NCBI RefSeq assembly: GCF_034651555.1
Contig: NZ_JAYEEQ010000022.1
Span: 1-51,220, forward strand
Length of the DNA: 51,220 nucleotides
Direction of reading: 5' to 3'
Origin: Aurantibrevibacter litoralis
GTDB lineage: Bacteria > Bacteroidota > Bacteroidia > Flavobacteriales > Flavobacteriaceae
This document shows positions 1 to 8,352 of this stretch, piece by piece. The notes under the pieces are model-generated. The model saw only the letters and a list, made by a program, of their open reading frames with translations, was not told where the DNA came from and made no database searches. The stretch's first letter is position 1; every line of letters starts with the position of its first letter. The translations under genes and the position numbers were made by a program.

Positions 1-157
1 ATGATGGTACCAAAGAGACAAAAAGGGTTTTCAACAAATCGGGCAGGTTATGAGTCTCCCCCCGGACCCCCCTCTTTAAACACCATCATAAAACTTATTT
101 TTAAAGATTTATTGTCCTAAGGATGGGGGTAATTATAATAGAGCAATTTAAAGTGAA
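1..157. other. Left-edge sequence before the first gene
   Basis: Frame 1 is open from base 1 to a stop at 118-120, so these bases could be the tail of an upstream gene, but the C-rich stretch around 55-75 and the predicted residues look more like intergenic sequence. An 8-bp inverted repeat, ATGATGGT at 1-8 and ACCATCAT at 82-89, encloses the C-rich part. I cannot assign a function, and the window starts here so the upstream context is missing. Confidence 0.3.
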
Positions 158-1060
158 ATGAATAAAAACGAATATTGGAAAAATTTTAGTTTAGGAACAG
201 AATTAGAAACTTCTGGAACATTCATTTACAATGGGTTAAAGCAAATTAATGATTTAACGTATTACGAATATAGTGAAGACGTTTTTGAAGTTTTGTATAA
301 TTTATCTGTTGGCATAGAACGTTTGATGAAAATTGTTATTGTTCTGACCGAACATCAAGACTATTCTAATCAAGAAGCGTTAGAAAAAAGTTTAATTACT
401 CATAATTTAGATTGCCTTCGAAACCGAATAGAAATTAATCACAATTTAGAATTAAATGATATTCAAAAGGAGTTTTTAGTATTGTTAACCACTTTTTATA
501 TAAAACACAGATACGATAGGTATAATATAAATGAGTCAAACAGTTACACTAAGGATAAAGATAGTTTTATTCAATTTTTGTGTAAAAAATTAAATATCAA
601 AACAAATAACGACAGTCCGTTTAATACGTTTAAAAACACGAAGCAAATCAAATCGTTTCTTGTGAAAATCGTTTCAAAAATTACTATCAAGCTTTATGAA
701 GTAATTGAGATTAAAGCAAGAGGATTAAACATTTATACCTATGATTTAAGACCAAATGGAAAAGCTTATAAGGTTTTTATCTACAAAGATTTCAATTTTG
801 AGCTTCATACTATTTTAAAAAAGGAATTTGTAATAGCTCTGATAAACAATAAAAACTCAAACTTTATTAAATTTATCAAAAGCATTAAGCCAATGCCTTT
901 TGATGTTCAAGATGAAAATGAAATAATTAGTTTGCTTTTAACAGACAACAACTTAGAAGATTATTTTGATGCACTTGAAACGTATTATGAAGAATTAGAA
1001 AATAAAAAAGAACGGTTTGATACTTTAAATTTAATCGACAAAATAGGAGTAGAATTTTAA
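158..1060 (+). CDS. Hypothetical protein, possibly HEPN-like
   Basis: This 300-residue protein is not recognised with certainty. It is strongly AT-rich in codon use, predicted mostly helical, and has no signal peptide or membrane segment. Around residues 48-65 it has a helix reading roughly VGIERLMKIVIVLTEH, and near residues 88-95 an RNRIEINH stretch that fits the R-x4-6-H pattern of HEPN-type RNases. That resemblance is by eye and could be chance. It ends 16 bases before the first RhuM fragment, so the two may have been transcribed together. RhuM-type genes commonly sit in accessory islands with restriction or toxin genes, which makes a defence or toxin role plausible but unproven. Start chosen at the first ATG of the frame; no clear ribosome binding site is seen. 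Confidence 0.65.
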   Translation: MNKNEYWKNFSLGTELETSGTFIYNGLKQINDLTYYEYSEDVFEVLYNLSVGIERLMKIVIVLTEHQDYSNQEALEKSLITHNLDCLRNRIEINHNLELNDIQKEFLVLLTTFYIKHRYDRYNINESNSYTKDKDSFIQFLCKKLNIKTNNDSPFNTFKNTKQIKSFLVKIVSKITIKLYEVIEIKARGLNIYTYDLRPNGKAYKVFIYKDFNFELHTILKKEFVIALINNKNSNFIKFIKSIKPMPFDVQDENEIISLLLTDNNLEDYFDALETYYEELENKKERFDTLNLIDKIGVEF

Positions 1061-1076
1061 AACTAATTGGAAAAGT

Positions 1077-1376
1077 ATGCCAAAAGATAACAACAAGGAT
1101 AGTTTACCATTAACCATTGATCATTCACAATCGGTTGAAAATTTCGTTATTTTCAAAACCGAAAGTGGCAAAGTAAATATAGATGTTTTTTATCAAGACA
1201 AAACGCTTTGGTTAACGCAAAAAACAATAGCTGAACGCTTTGAAAAAGGACGTTCTACCATAACAGAACACCTTAAAAAAATATTTGAAGATGGCGATCC
1301 CGATAGCTATCGGGAGGATGAAAATTCAGTATGTCGGGATTTCCGACACACTGCCGAAGACAGGAAATACAGTTAA
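1077..1376 (+). pseudogene. RhuM-family protein, N-terminal remnant
   Basis: The 99-residue product carries the RhuM-family N-terminal region: a WLTQ-type motif (residues about 42-46), a helix-turn-helix-like segment with GRSTITEHLKKIF, then the DENSVCRDFRHTAED motif. Full RhuM proteins are roughly 330 residues, and this one stops directly after that motif, so about two thirds is missing. A short in-frame insertion containing an 18-bp palindrome sits between FEDG and DENSV. Another frame continues briefly past the stop (TVKNINY, then stop), consistent with a frameshift followed by deletion. A second RhuM copy begins 36 bases downstream, so this looks like a degraded tandem copy. Confidence 0.75.
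1298..1315. repeat. 18-bp perfect palindrome inside the RhuM remnant
   Basis: TCCCGATAGCTATCGGGA is its own reverse complement over all 18 bases. It lies in frame inside the first RhuM copy and adds roughly seven codons that family members I recall do not have at this point. It resembles the small palindromic repeats scattered through flavobacterial genomes. I found no second copy in this window. Confidence 0.7.
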
Positions 1377-1412
1377 GAATATCAATTATTAAGCATTAAC
1401 AATTATAAACAC

Positions 1413-2332
1413 ATGAGTGAAAGAAGTGAACTTATACTATATAAAAATGCAGAAGGGAACATTAAAATTGATGTTCAACTCGATGAGGAAACAGTTTGGC
1501 TAACCCAAGACCAAATGGCTAGTTTATTTGGTAAAGCCAAATCAACCATTAATGAGCATATCAAGAATATATATGCTGAAAAAGAACTCGCAGAAGCTAC
1601 TACTATGAAGAAATTCGGAATTTCCGAATTTCAGCAAAAAGCCCCTAATTACTATAATTTAGACGTGATTATTTCGGTGGGTTATCGGGTAAAATCGCTA
1701 GAGGGAACACAATTTCGTGTTTGGGCAACGCAACGTTTACGAGAATATATAGTCAAAGGATTTACGCTCAATGACGACCGTTTTAAGTCGGGCAGCTCCA
1801 TGAACTATTTCAACGAACTGCAAGAACGCATTCGGGAAATACGTCTCTCGGAGAAATTTTTCTATCAAAAAATCAAAGATATTTATGCTACCAGTATCGA
1901 CTACAACCCTACAAATGAAAAGACCATTGCCTTTTTCAAAATAGTACAAAACAATAGGAATGCTTTCGTATGACAAAAAAGATGCTAAATCAATAAAAAA
2001 AATCAGAAGTTAGTATTGCCAAAAACTTCCTTAATGAAAATGAAATAAAACTTTTGGGCTTGTTGGTTGAACAATATTTGGCATTTGCCGAAACAATGGC
2101 ACAACAACAAACACCCATGTATATGAAAGATTGGATTGAGCGGTTAGATGTCATTTTAAAGTTAAATGGTAGAGAGTTGCTCACACATGCAGGAAAGATT
2201 TCTCATCAAATGGCATTGAAAAAATCGGAAATTGAATATGAAAAATATAAAATTCAGCAAAAAGCGATTGAAAAGGAAGCCAGTTTAAAAGAATTGGAAG
2301 AAGATTTAAAGAAGTTGAAGAAAGGAAAATAA
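1413..2332 (+). pseudogene. RhuM-family (virulence RhuM) protein, frameshifted
   Basis: The first part (1413-1973) encodes the RhuM N-terminal and middle regions, with WLTQDQMASLFGKAKST near residue 30 and the YYNLDVIISVGYRVKS motif near residue 85. The C-terminal part continues in another frame from about 1997 to 2332 (KSEVSIAKNFLNENE, then LLVEQYLAFAETMA and MKDWIERLD). Between them two lesions can be read. The frame breaks after FFKIVQN near 1945, where about 25-30 family residues appear deleted. A run of eight A at 1995-2002 then holds one A too many, because LSYDKKDAKSIKK from 1964 would join KSEVS if it had seven. The gene is therefore inactive unless these are assembly errors. The function of the family is not settled; it is linked to genomic islands. 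Confidence 0.8.
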
Positions 2333-2551
2333 TGATGAATGGTGAATTCTGCATAGTGCATGATGATTCGACAGATAAATAAAAAAGAACTCCAATGAAC
2401 AATGCGATACATATATTGAGTTTCCTCAAAAATTCCGTATCTTCAACTCCTTCAAAAATCAAGAAAAGAGGCAGGCCATTTTAGCACATAGTAGAATAAC
2501 ATTTTAAGGCTTATCGTGTTGTCCTACAGTTTGTCAAAAAAAAATACAGAA

Positions 2552-3694
2552 ATGAAAAAAGTAACAAGAAGAAGATTTAATGCCACTTTTACAAAAGGAA
2601 TAGGTGGCTTAGCCTTAATGAGCAGTTTGCCAATGGCGTGCGGGAATATCGTAGGGTCTCATCAAAAGAAAAAACTAGGCGTTGCATTAGTGGGCTTGGG
2701 CAGTTACAGCAGAGGGCAATTGGCTCCAGCCCTAGAGAATGGAGAATACACTTATTTGGCAGGGATAGTTACCGGAACACCCGAAAAGGAAAAGATTTGG
2801 GGGGAGAAATATAGCATTCCGAAAAAGAATATGTATAACTACGAGAATTTTGATAGCATTGCAAAAAATGATGAGATTGATATTGTTTATGTGGTGCTTC
2901 CCAATAGCATGCATGCCGAGTTTTGTATAAGAGCCGCCAAAGCAGGGAAACATGTGATTTGCGAAAAACCAATGGCAATGAATGTGGCCGAATGCGATGC
3001 CATTATTGAAGCGTGTAAAACGGCCGGTGTAAAATTGAGTGTAGGATACCGAATGCAATCCGATCCTCATACTAATGAAATTAAAAGATTAGTAAGCGAA
3101 AAACCATTTGGCGAAGTAAAATATGTATCCTCCGATGCAGGATACATTTCTAGAGGAAATCCGGATCAATGGCGTCTTAATTATGCGCTGTCCGGTGGTG
3201 GTGCCCTCATGAATATGGGTGTTTATGCGATTCAAAGCAATATTTATGGGGTGGGTCATAATCCTATTTCGGTATCGGCTCAAGAATTTAGTACCCGCCC
3301 GGAGTATTTTAAGGATACCGATGAGAGTATTACGGCACAAATGGAATTTCCGAACGGTATTGTGGGGCATCTATTTACTTCGCATAATGCGAATGCAAAC
3401 CGACTCTTTGTATCTTTTGAAAGGGGATGGGCAGAATTAAACCCTTGTCATAGTTATGGCCCCATAAGCGGGCGTACCGCCGATGGTGCTGAAATTAAAT
3501 ATCCGCATCAAAGTCAACAAAAAGTGCAAATGGATGATTTTGCCCAACATATCATGAAAGGTTCACCCAATGTGGCACCGGGTGAAATGGGCAAACGCGA
3601 TATGATTATTGTAGAAGCCATTTACCAATCTATTAAAGAAGGTGGTAAAAAAGTTGCCCTAGACCTAGGTGATATGGGAATCGTTAGAGTTTAA
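2552..3694 (+). CDS. Exported Gfo/Idh/MocA-family oxidoreductase
   Basis: The 380-residue protein has a twin-arginine-type leader (TRRRF at 5-9, then a hydrophobic stretch to LPMAC, Cys30), so it is probably folded with its cofactor before export and may be lipid anchored. A Rossmann GxGxxS-like motif (VGLGSYSRG) lies near 47-55 and the EKP motif typical of the family near 138-140. It most resembles the glucose-fructose oxidoreductase branch, which acts on sugars with tightly bound NADP; the substrate here is unknown. An in-frame GTG at 2516 would add 12 residues before the Tat motif, so I prefer the ATG at 2552. It stands alone, with about 190 bases before the next gene. Confidence 0.85.
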   Translation: MKKVTRRRFNATFTKGIGGLALMSSLPMACGNIVGSHQKKKLGVALVGLGSYSRGQLAPALENGEYTYLAGIVTGTPEKEKIWGEKYSIPKKNMYNYENFDSIAKNDEIDIVYVVLPNSMHAEFCIRAAKAGKHVICEKPMAMNVAECDAIIEACKTAGVKLSVGYRMQSDPHTNEIKRLVSEKPFGEVKYVSSDAGYISRGNPDQWRLNYALSGGGALMNMGVYAIQSNIYGVGHNPISVSAQEFSTRPEYFKDTDESITAQMEFPNGIVGHLFTSHNANANRLFVSFERGWAELNPCHSYGPISGRTADGAEIKYPHQSQQKVQMDDFAQHIMKGSPNVAPGEMGKRDMIIVEAIYQSIKEGGKKVALDLGDMGIVRV

Positions 3695-3846
3695 TGTAAC
3701 CCTTTATTACGGAAACCAAAGCGTTTTTGGTGAAGCTTAAATAAGCAGAAGGTATAATTAACATTGAGTTTACATAGTGCTATTTTAATAAATATTACGT
3801 AATGCAATGGTAATTTTCATTTAATCCTTTAACAAGGCTTTAACTG

Positions 3847-3854
3847 TAGTTTTG
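3847..3854 (+). promoter_or_regulatory. Putative -7 promoter element before the PhoX-like gene
   Basis: TAGTTTTG matches the Bacteroidota TAnnTTTG -7 element and lies 28 bases before the start codon at 3883. No clear TTTG at -33 is visible, so this is a moderate call. Confidence 0.45.
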
Positions 3855-3882
3855 AGAAAATTAATTTTTAAAACTATAGAAA

Positions 3883-5472
3883 ATGAAAAATTACAAAAGC
3901 GTGGTATTTAAAATCCTTCTTCTCTCCTTTTTGGGGTTGGGGGTGTACAGTTGTGATCCGGAAGACGGAATAGATGGTAGAGATGGTATAGACGGTGTAG
4001 ATGGTCGCGATGGCGTGGATGGACAGGATGGTGAAGATGGTGAAGATTTTGTTCCCTCTACTACTATTTTTGAAGACAAATCTAATTTAGAACCTTTAGT
4101 AGCCATACGACCTCAGTTTAGCTTTGTAAAGGCATACTCCCTCTTAAGCTCTTCCGATTTGCTCGATAATGGTTTTCGTTTGGTAGGTGCTCAAGATGGT
4201 GCCGGTTTTGTAGAAGACCCCAACAGCGATGGATTTATTTACTTATCCAATGCAGAAGATGATTATGCAGTTTCTCGTATTTTTTTAGATAAGGATCTTA
4301 ATCCTATCAGCGGAGATTGGTTACTAAACTCAGGAGTCGCCGATTTTGCACGCCAATGTTCCGGAACTATGTGGGAGGCTGCCATTCATGGCGGTTCTCA
4401 AGATTTGTTTTTATCTGCCTCAGAAAGTTTTAATTACGATGTTAAAGGAATAGATCCGTACATCACAGTGCCAACACCTACGGCAGATTTTGGTTTGGAT
4501 GCCCTTGGAGAATTTGAATGGGAAAATGCAGTGCCTTTACCGAGAGATGCGTACCCCGGAAGAACCGTCATTTTAGGTGGGGATGATGATTCATCCTTTT
4601 CAGAGGGTCAAGTTACGCTATATTATTCCGAAAATGGAGATGCCGATTTAACCAATGGAAAAATTTACGTGCTTCGTTTCAAACAAGTTTCCGACGGATT
4701 GGGAGGAGTGCAAGATGTGGCTCCCAATACGATTTACAATGAAGGAGATCTTGATTTTGGTGTTTCTTATGATGTGGAGTTCGTGGAAATAGAAAATGGG
4801 GCTTCTCTTACTAAAGACGAAATGGAAGATGCATCTGTTTCCGTTTTTGCCTCTGCATTTATGAGGGTAGAAGATGTAGATTATCAAAAAGGCAATGCGG
4901 CAAACAACAGAAATGTGTTTTTTGCTGTAACCGGTCGTGGCCCTGGAAGGGGTACCTATAATGATTGGGGTACCGCTTACAAATTGGAGCTGGATGCCGA
5001 ATCTCCTTTATCCGGAAAATTGACGCAAATCATTAGTGGTAATACAGACACCAACAATGCCGATGGAAATCTGCCCGAACTTCAAAGCCCGGATAACATC
5101 ACCGTTACAGAAAACTTCGTTTACCTACAGGAAGATCCCAATTCTTTTGATCGTGGCCATTCGGCTTATATTTATCAGACCGATCTAAACGGTAACAATG
5201 CCAATGTGGTACTAGAATTAATTGTGCGTCAGGACTTAGCTCCAGGGGGTACCGGTCTTAGTGGCGAGTACGGTGCTCTAGAAGATATTTCAGATAAAGT
5301 AGGTATTCCTGGAACTTTTCTTTTAAATCTTCAGCCTCATTATTGGATAAGCGATGAATTTAAAAACGTGGATGGTCATGATATGGAAACCAATGCTGCA
5401 GCTATTGCTCAAGGTGCCAGAGAAGACAATCAAGGTGGCCAAATCGTTATCCTAAAAGGGTTGCCAAGATAA
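3883..5472 (+). CDS. PhoX-like (DUF839-type) lipoprotein with collagen-like tract
   Basis: This 529-residue protein starts with a lipoprotein signal peptide (GVYSC, Cys24). Directly after the Cys come nine G-x-D triplets (about residues 29-55), a collagen-like linker that probably holds the domain away from the membrane. The rest resembles the DUF839/PhoX beta-propeller fold: a conserved Cys region (QCSGTMWEA) near 150, and a SPDNITVTENFVYLQED segment near 405 like the PhoX calcium/iron-binding propeller. PhoX enzymes are Ca/Fe-dependent alkaline phosphatases, but the match is by eye and other propeller functions are possible. A strong terminator follows, then a di-heme peroxidase in the same direction. 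The Asp-rich linker may bind Ca, which is inference. Confidence 0.65.
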   Translation: MKNYKSVVFKILLLSFLGLGVYSCDPEDGIDGRDGIDGVDGRDGVDGQDGEDGEDFVPSTTIFEDKSNLEPLVAIRPQFSFVKAYSLLSSSDLLDNGFRLVGAQDGAGFVEDPNSDGFIYLSNAEDDYAVSRIFLDKDLNPISGDWLLNSGVADFARQCSGTMWEAAIHGGSQDLFLSASESFNYDVKGIDPYITVPTPTADFGLDALGEFEWENAVPLPRDAYPGRTVILGGDDDSSFSEGQVTLYYSENGDADLTNGKIYVLRFKQVSDGLGGVQDVAPNTIYNEGDLDFGVSYDVEFVEIENGASLTKDEMEDASVSVFASAFMRVEDVDYQKGNAANNRNVFFAVTGRGPGRGTYNDWGTAYKLELDAESPLSGKLTQIISGNTDTNNADGNLPELQSPDNITVTENFVYLQEDPNSFDRGHSAYIYQTDLNGNNANVVLELIVRQDLAPGGTGLSGEYGALEDISDKVGIPGTFLLNLQPHYWISDEFKNVDGHDMETNAAAIAQGAREDNQGGQIVILKGLPR

Positions 5473-5498
5473 TCCGTATCGTATATGTAAAACAAAAG

Positions 5499-5528
5499 GT
5501 CTCCGTTTAGCAACGGAGACTCTTTTTA
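5499..5528 (+). terminator. Rho-independent terminator after the PhoX-like gene
   Basis: GTCTCCGTT (5499-5507) pairs perfectly with AACGGAGAC (5512-5520) around a four-base loop and is followed by a T-rich run. It sits between two same-strand genes, so it should separate or attenuate their transcription. Confidence 0.85.
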
Positions 5529-5550
5529 TTTCGTACTCTAAATAATTGCA

Positions 5551-7356
5551 ATGAAAAAAATAAATATACTTATCTTAAGTGTACTGGTGGTCTTGTTATT
5601 TTCTTGTAATCAGGAGCAAGAAGTACCCACGGTCACTTGGCAAAATGCCCAGACCATGTATCTAGAAAGCTTAACAGAAACGATCCGGTATTTAGATACG
5701 CTAGAAACATTAGAATTCACGGATGATAGGGCAACTGAAATTTTTCGCAAAGCCCGTACGGCGTTTAAAAAGGCGGAACCCTATGCAGCCTACCTAAACC
5801 CGGAAGTAGGCCATCGGGCAAACGGTCCGGCATTACCCATTTTTAAGGAAGATTCGGGAAAAGTTATAAAGCCAATAGGGCTTCAAAAAATAGAGGAGAG
5901 CTTGTTTGAGGGAAATGAGAGTCAAGCACAATTTGAACAAGAAGTGCTCTTAACCAAAGGGCTATTAAACAACTTAAAGCATCAAATAGAAACCAAGCCC
6001 TTAGACGCGCAACGTTTTTTCATAGCTACGCACCAGCAATTGTTGCGCATCATTAGCCATAGTATTTCAGGTTTTGATACTCCGGCTAGTCTTTGGGGTA
6101 TATCAGAAAGCATCATATCGCTTCAAAATCTTGAAGAAGTGTATACGGCAAGTATTCAGCGATTGATTCTGCACAAAGACCGCCAGTTAAATCAACAATT
6201 CTTGGAAAATATTGCAAAGGCAATCGCTTTGATTGAAAAAGATACGGATTTTGAGACTTTTGACAGGTACACTTTTATACGTGACTATTTTAACCCCATT
6301 ACTCGTGATTGGGTAGAAATACGCCAAAAAAGTGGGCTCTGGACGGAGGTTGATACTAAACCTTTTAATTTTGATGCCCCTACCTTTTTTGAAAATAATT
6401 CTTTTAATACGGCATTTTTTACACCTGCAGTGAATAGGAACACAACGGTTGAGCATATTGCGCTGGGAGAAAAATTGTTTGCCGATCCTAATTTGTCGTT
6501 TAATGGAAAAATGGCGTGCACCACATGCCATGACCCTCAATTGGCGTATACCGATGGTAGAATTACCAATTTAGATAATAGCGGTAAATTTTTAGAACGT
6601 AATACGCCTACTTTAATTAATTCCGTGTTTCAACAAAATTTTTTCTGGGACGGCAGATCGCCCACTTTGCAAGACCAGGTGGCTTCTGTTTTTACGAACG
6701 AAAAAGAATTTGCCGTTAATGTACATCAGTTTTCTTCGGCTATTTTAAAAGATTCAACGTATACAGAAATCTTCGAAAACGTATTTGGGCAGCGTCCTGT
6801 GCGGAATACCGATCTTATAAAAGCTATTTCGGCCTATGTGTCCTCGCTCAATGGGTTTAATTCTAAATTCGATAAAAATATGAGGGGACAAGAAGCGACA
6901 TTTACTGAAGATGAAACTTTGGGAATGAATCTCTTCATGGGAAAAGCGTTATGCGCTACCTGTCATTTTATGCCGCTAACCAACGGTACGGTACCTCCAT
7001 TTTTTACGGAAACCGAGCGCGAAGTTATTGGTGTTCCGGCTAGTGCAGACAATAAAATGGTTGACGATGATTTTGGATTTTATTGGATGTTTAAAGAAGC
7101 TCTGCATTGGGGTATGTTTAAGACACCAACTGTACGAAATGTGGCTTTAACTGCACCTTATATGCATAATGGTGTCTATAATACGCTAGACGAGGTTATG
7201 GATTTTTATAACAAAGGCGGTGGAGCCGGTTTGGGCTTTGACTTGGAACACCAAACCCTTCCCTTTGATGCGTTAAATTTGTCGGATAAAGAGCAGCAGG
7301 CGATAATTGCTTTTATGAAAACGCTTACTGACGTTGATGTAGAAAAAATGTATTAA
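5551..7356 (+). CDS. Di-heme cytochrome c peroxidase (MauG/CcpA-like) with N-terminal helical domain
   Basis: The 601-residue lipoprotein (LLFSC, Cys19) ends in a bacterial di-heme peroxidase domain. Two heme motifs are visible, CTTCH at 323-327 and CATCH at 468-472, with RNTPTLINSVF and FFWDGR between them and a C-terminal KTPTVRNVALTAPYMHNG segment. This family reduces H2O2 with electrons from small cytochromes, or oxidises protein residues as in MauG. About 270 residues precede the peroxidase domain. They are mostly helical and carry GHRANGPAL and GLQKIEESL, a pattern reminiscent of imelysin-type iron-regulated proteins. That comparison is inference. It follows a PhoX-like lipoprotein, so both may serve the periplasmic face of the envelope. 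Confidence 0.85.
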   Translation: MKKINILILSVLVVLLFSCNQEQEVPTVTWQNAQTMYLESLTETIRYLDTLETLEFTDDRATEIFRKARTAFKKAEPYAAYLNPEVGHRANGPALPIFKEDSGKVIKPIGLQKIEESLFEGNESQAQFEQEVLLTKGLLNNLKHQIETKPLDAQRFFIATHQQLLRIISHSISGFDTPASLWGISESIISLQNLEEVYTASIQRLILHKDRQLNQQFLENIAKAIALIEKDTDFETFDRYTFIRDYFNPITRDWVEIRQKSGLWTEVDTKPFNFDAPTFFENNSFNTAFFTPAVNRNTTVEHIALGEKLFADPNLSFNGKMACTTCHDPQLAYTDGRITNLDNSGKFLERNTPTLINSVFQQNFFWDGRSPTLQDQVASVFTNEKEFAVNVHQFSSAILKDSTYTEIFENVFGQRPVRNTDLIKAISAYVSSLNGFNSKFDKNMRGQEATFTEDETLGMNLFMGKALCATCHFMPLTNGTVPPFFTETEREVIGVPASADNKMVDDDFGFYWMFKEALHWGMFKTPTVRNVALTAPYMHNGVYNTLDEVMDFYNKGGGAGLGFDLEHQTLPFDALNLSDKEQQAIIAFMKTLTDVDVEKMY

Positions 7357-7378
7357 CACGAGTTCGATGGTGTATAAC

Positions 7379-7414
7379 ATATAGCCCGTGGTTTGAATCA
7401 TTGGCTATATTTTC
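7379..7414 (+). terminator. Weak terminator-like hairpin after the peroxidase
   Basis: ATATAGCC (7379-7386) pairs with GGCTATAT (7403-7410) around a 16-base loop, followed by TTT. It lies between convergent genes and probably ends the peroxidase transcript. Confidence 0.5.
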
Positions 7415-7452
7415 AGCGGACTGATTTAACTCAAGGTGTTCTATTTTTAGTG

Positions 7453-8217
7453 TTAGAACTTTTCGAAAACACCAAGTCCAAAAAGCGCAAAATCATATTT
7501 AACGGGATCAAAGGGGTCTAATTCTCGTAATTTCTGATCTAGCTCGGCTACGGCCAAAGCATCATTTTGTTTTCTGTGCAACAAACCCAATTTTCTCGCA
7601 ACATTGCCGGAATGCACATCGAGCGGACAGGATAATAGGGCAGGAGATATACGCTTCCATAGACCGAAATCTACTCCGGTGTTATTGGGGCGTACCATCC
7701 ACCGTAAAAACATATTAATGCGTTTGGCAGCAGATCCCTTTTGGGGATCCGAAACGTGTTTGCTGGTTCGTTTGGGGTGGGGAATATCAAAAAAACGGGA
7801 TTTGAATTCCGAGATGGCGGGTTGTAGGTCGATCGATCCTTCGGAAGGAATAAAGGCAGCCTCGAGGCCACCGTACTGCATATAAATATGTTTTAGTGCC
7901 TTTATAAAATACGACAAATCTTCCGAATTAAAGGTTCTATGCACAAAGCCATCAAATGCCTCTAGATCCTTCTCCGAATGTTGTATTACAAAGGCAAAAG
8001 GGCTATACTCTAAGAGTTCCATCATTCGGGATGCATTGGCAATGATACTTTTGCGATTGCCCCACGAAATGGTGGCCGTTAAAAAAGCACTTATTTCAAT
8101 ATCTTCCTTTTTAGAAAACAGATGTGGTATTTGCAAAGGATCGCTGTTCAAAAAGCTAGCTTGGTTGTACTGCATCACTTTGGCATCCAAGAAGTCTTTT
8201 AATTCGTGCAGATTCAT
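7453..8217 (-). CDS. TIGR02757 family (DUF2400) protein
   Basis: The product of 254 residues matches the conserved Bacteroidota TIGR02757 family. The start MNLHELKDFLD, the segment FLTATISWGNRKSI near 50-63, and the C-terminal MFLRWMVRPNNTGVDFGLW with PLDVHSGNVARKLGL are typical. The LDVHSGN and DPFDPVKYDFALFGLGV parts recall the HhH base-excision glycosylase fold, so a DNA-related role has been suggested; the biochemical function is unknown to me. An in-frame extension up to 8286 would add 23 atypical residues, so I chose the ATG at 8217, where family members begin. It may share a transcript with the dehydrogenase genes upstream, although about 135 bases separate them. Confidence 0.85.
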   Translation of the reverse strand: MNLHELKDFLDAKVMQYNQASFLNSDPLQIPHLFSKKEDIEISAFLTATISWGNRKSIIANASRMMELLEYSPFAFVIQHSEKDLEAFDGFVHRTFNSEDLSYFIKALKHIYMQYGGLEAAFIPSEGSIDLQPAISEFKSRFFDIPHPKRTSKHVSDPQKGSAAKRINMFLRWMVRPNNTGVDFGLWKRISPALLSCPLDVHSGNVARKLGLLHRKQNDALAVAELDQKLRELDPFDPVKYDFALFGLGVFEKF

Positions 8218-8352
8218 ATAAGGAGGAGCATTTTTATCAACCAATAGAGCCACGACGCGCAAGAGAATCATCCATTTTATTAGCAATAAAAGGTCTCATT
8301 AAACGTGTTGTTAATTTTCAGTTTTAAACGCCTTGGATACGGTTTCGGCCTT

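Noticed and set aside
1..120. C-terminal end of an upstream gene
   Set aside because: The frame is open to a stop at 118-120, but the C-rich stretch and lack of family signal make a real coding end uncertain, so it is not called as a gene.
1298..1315. CRISPR repeat or IS end
   Set aside because: Only a single copy is present and no spacers or transposase lie next to it.
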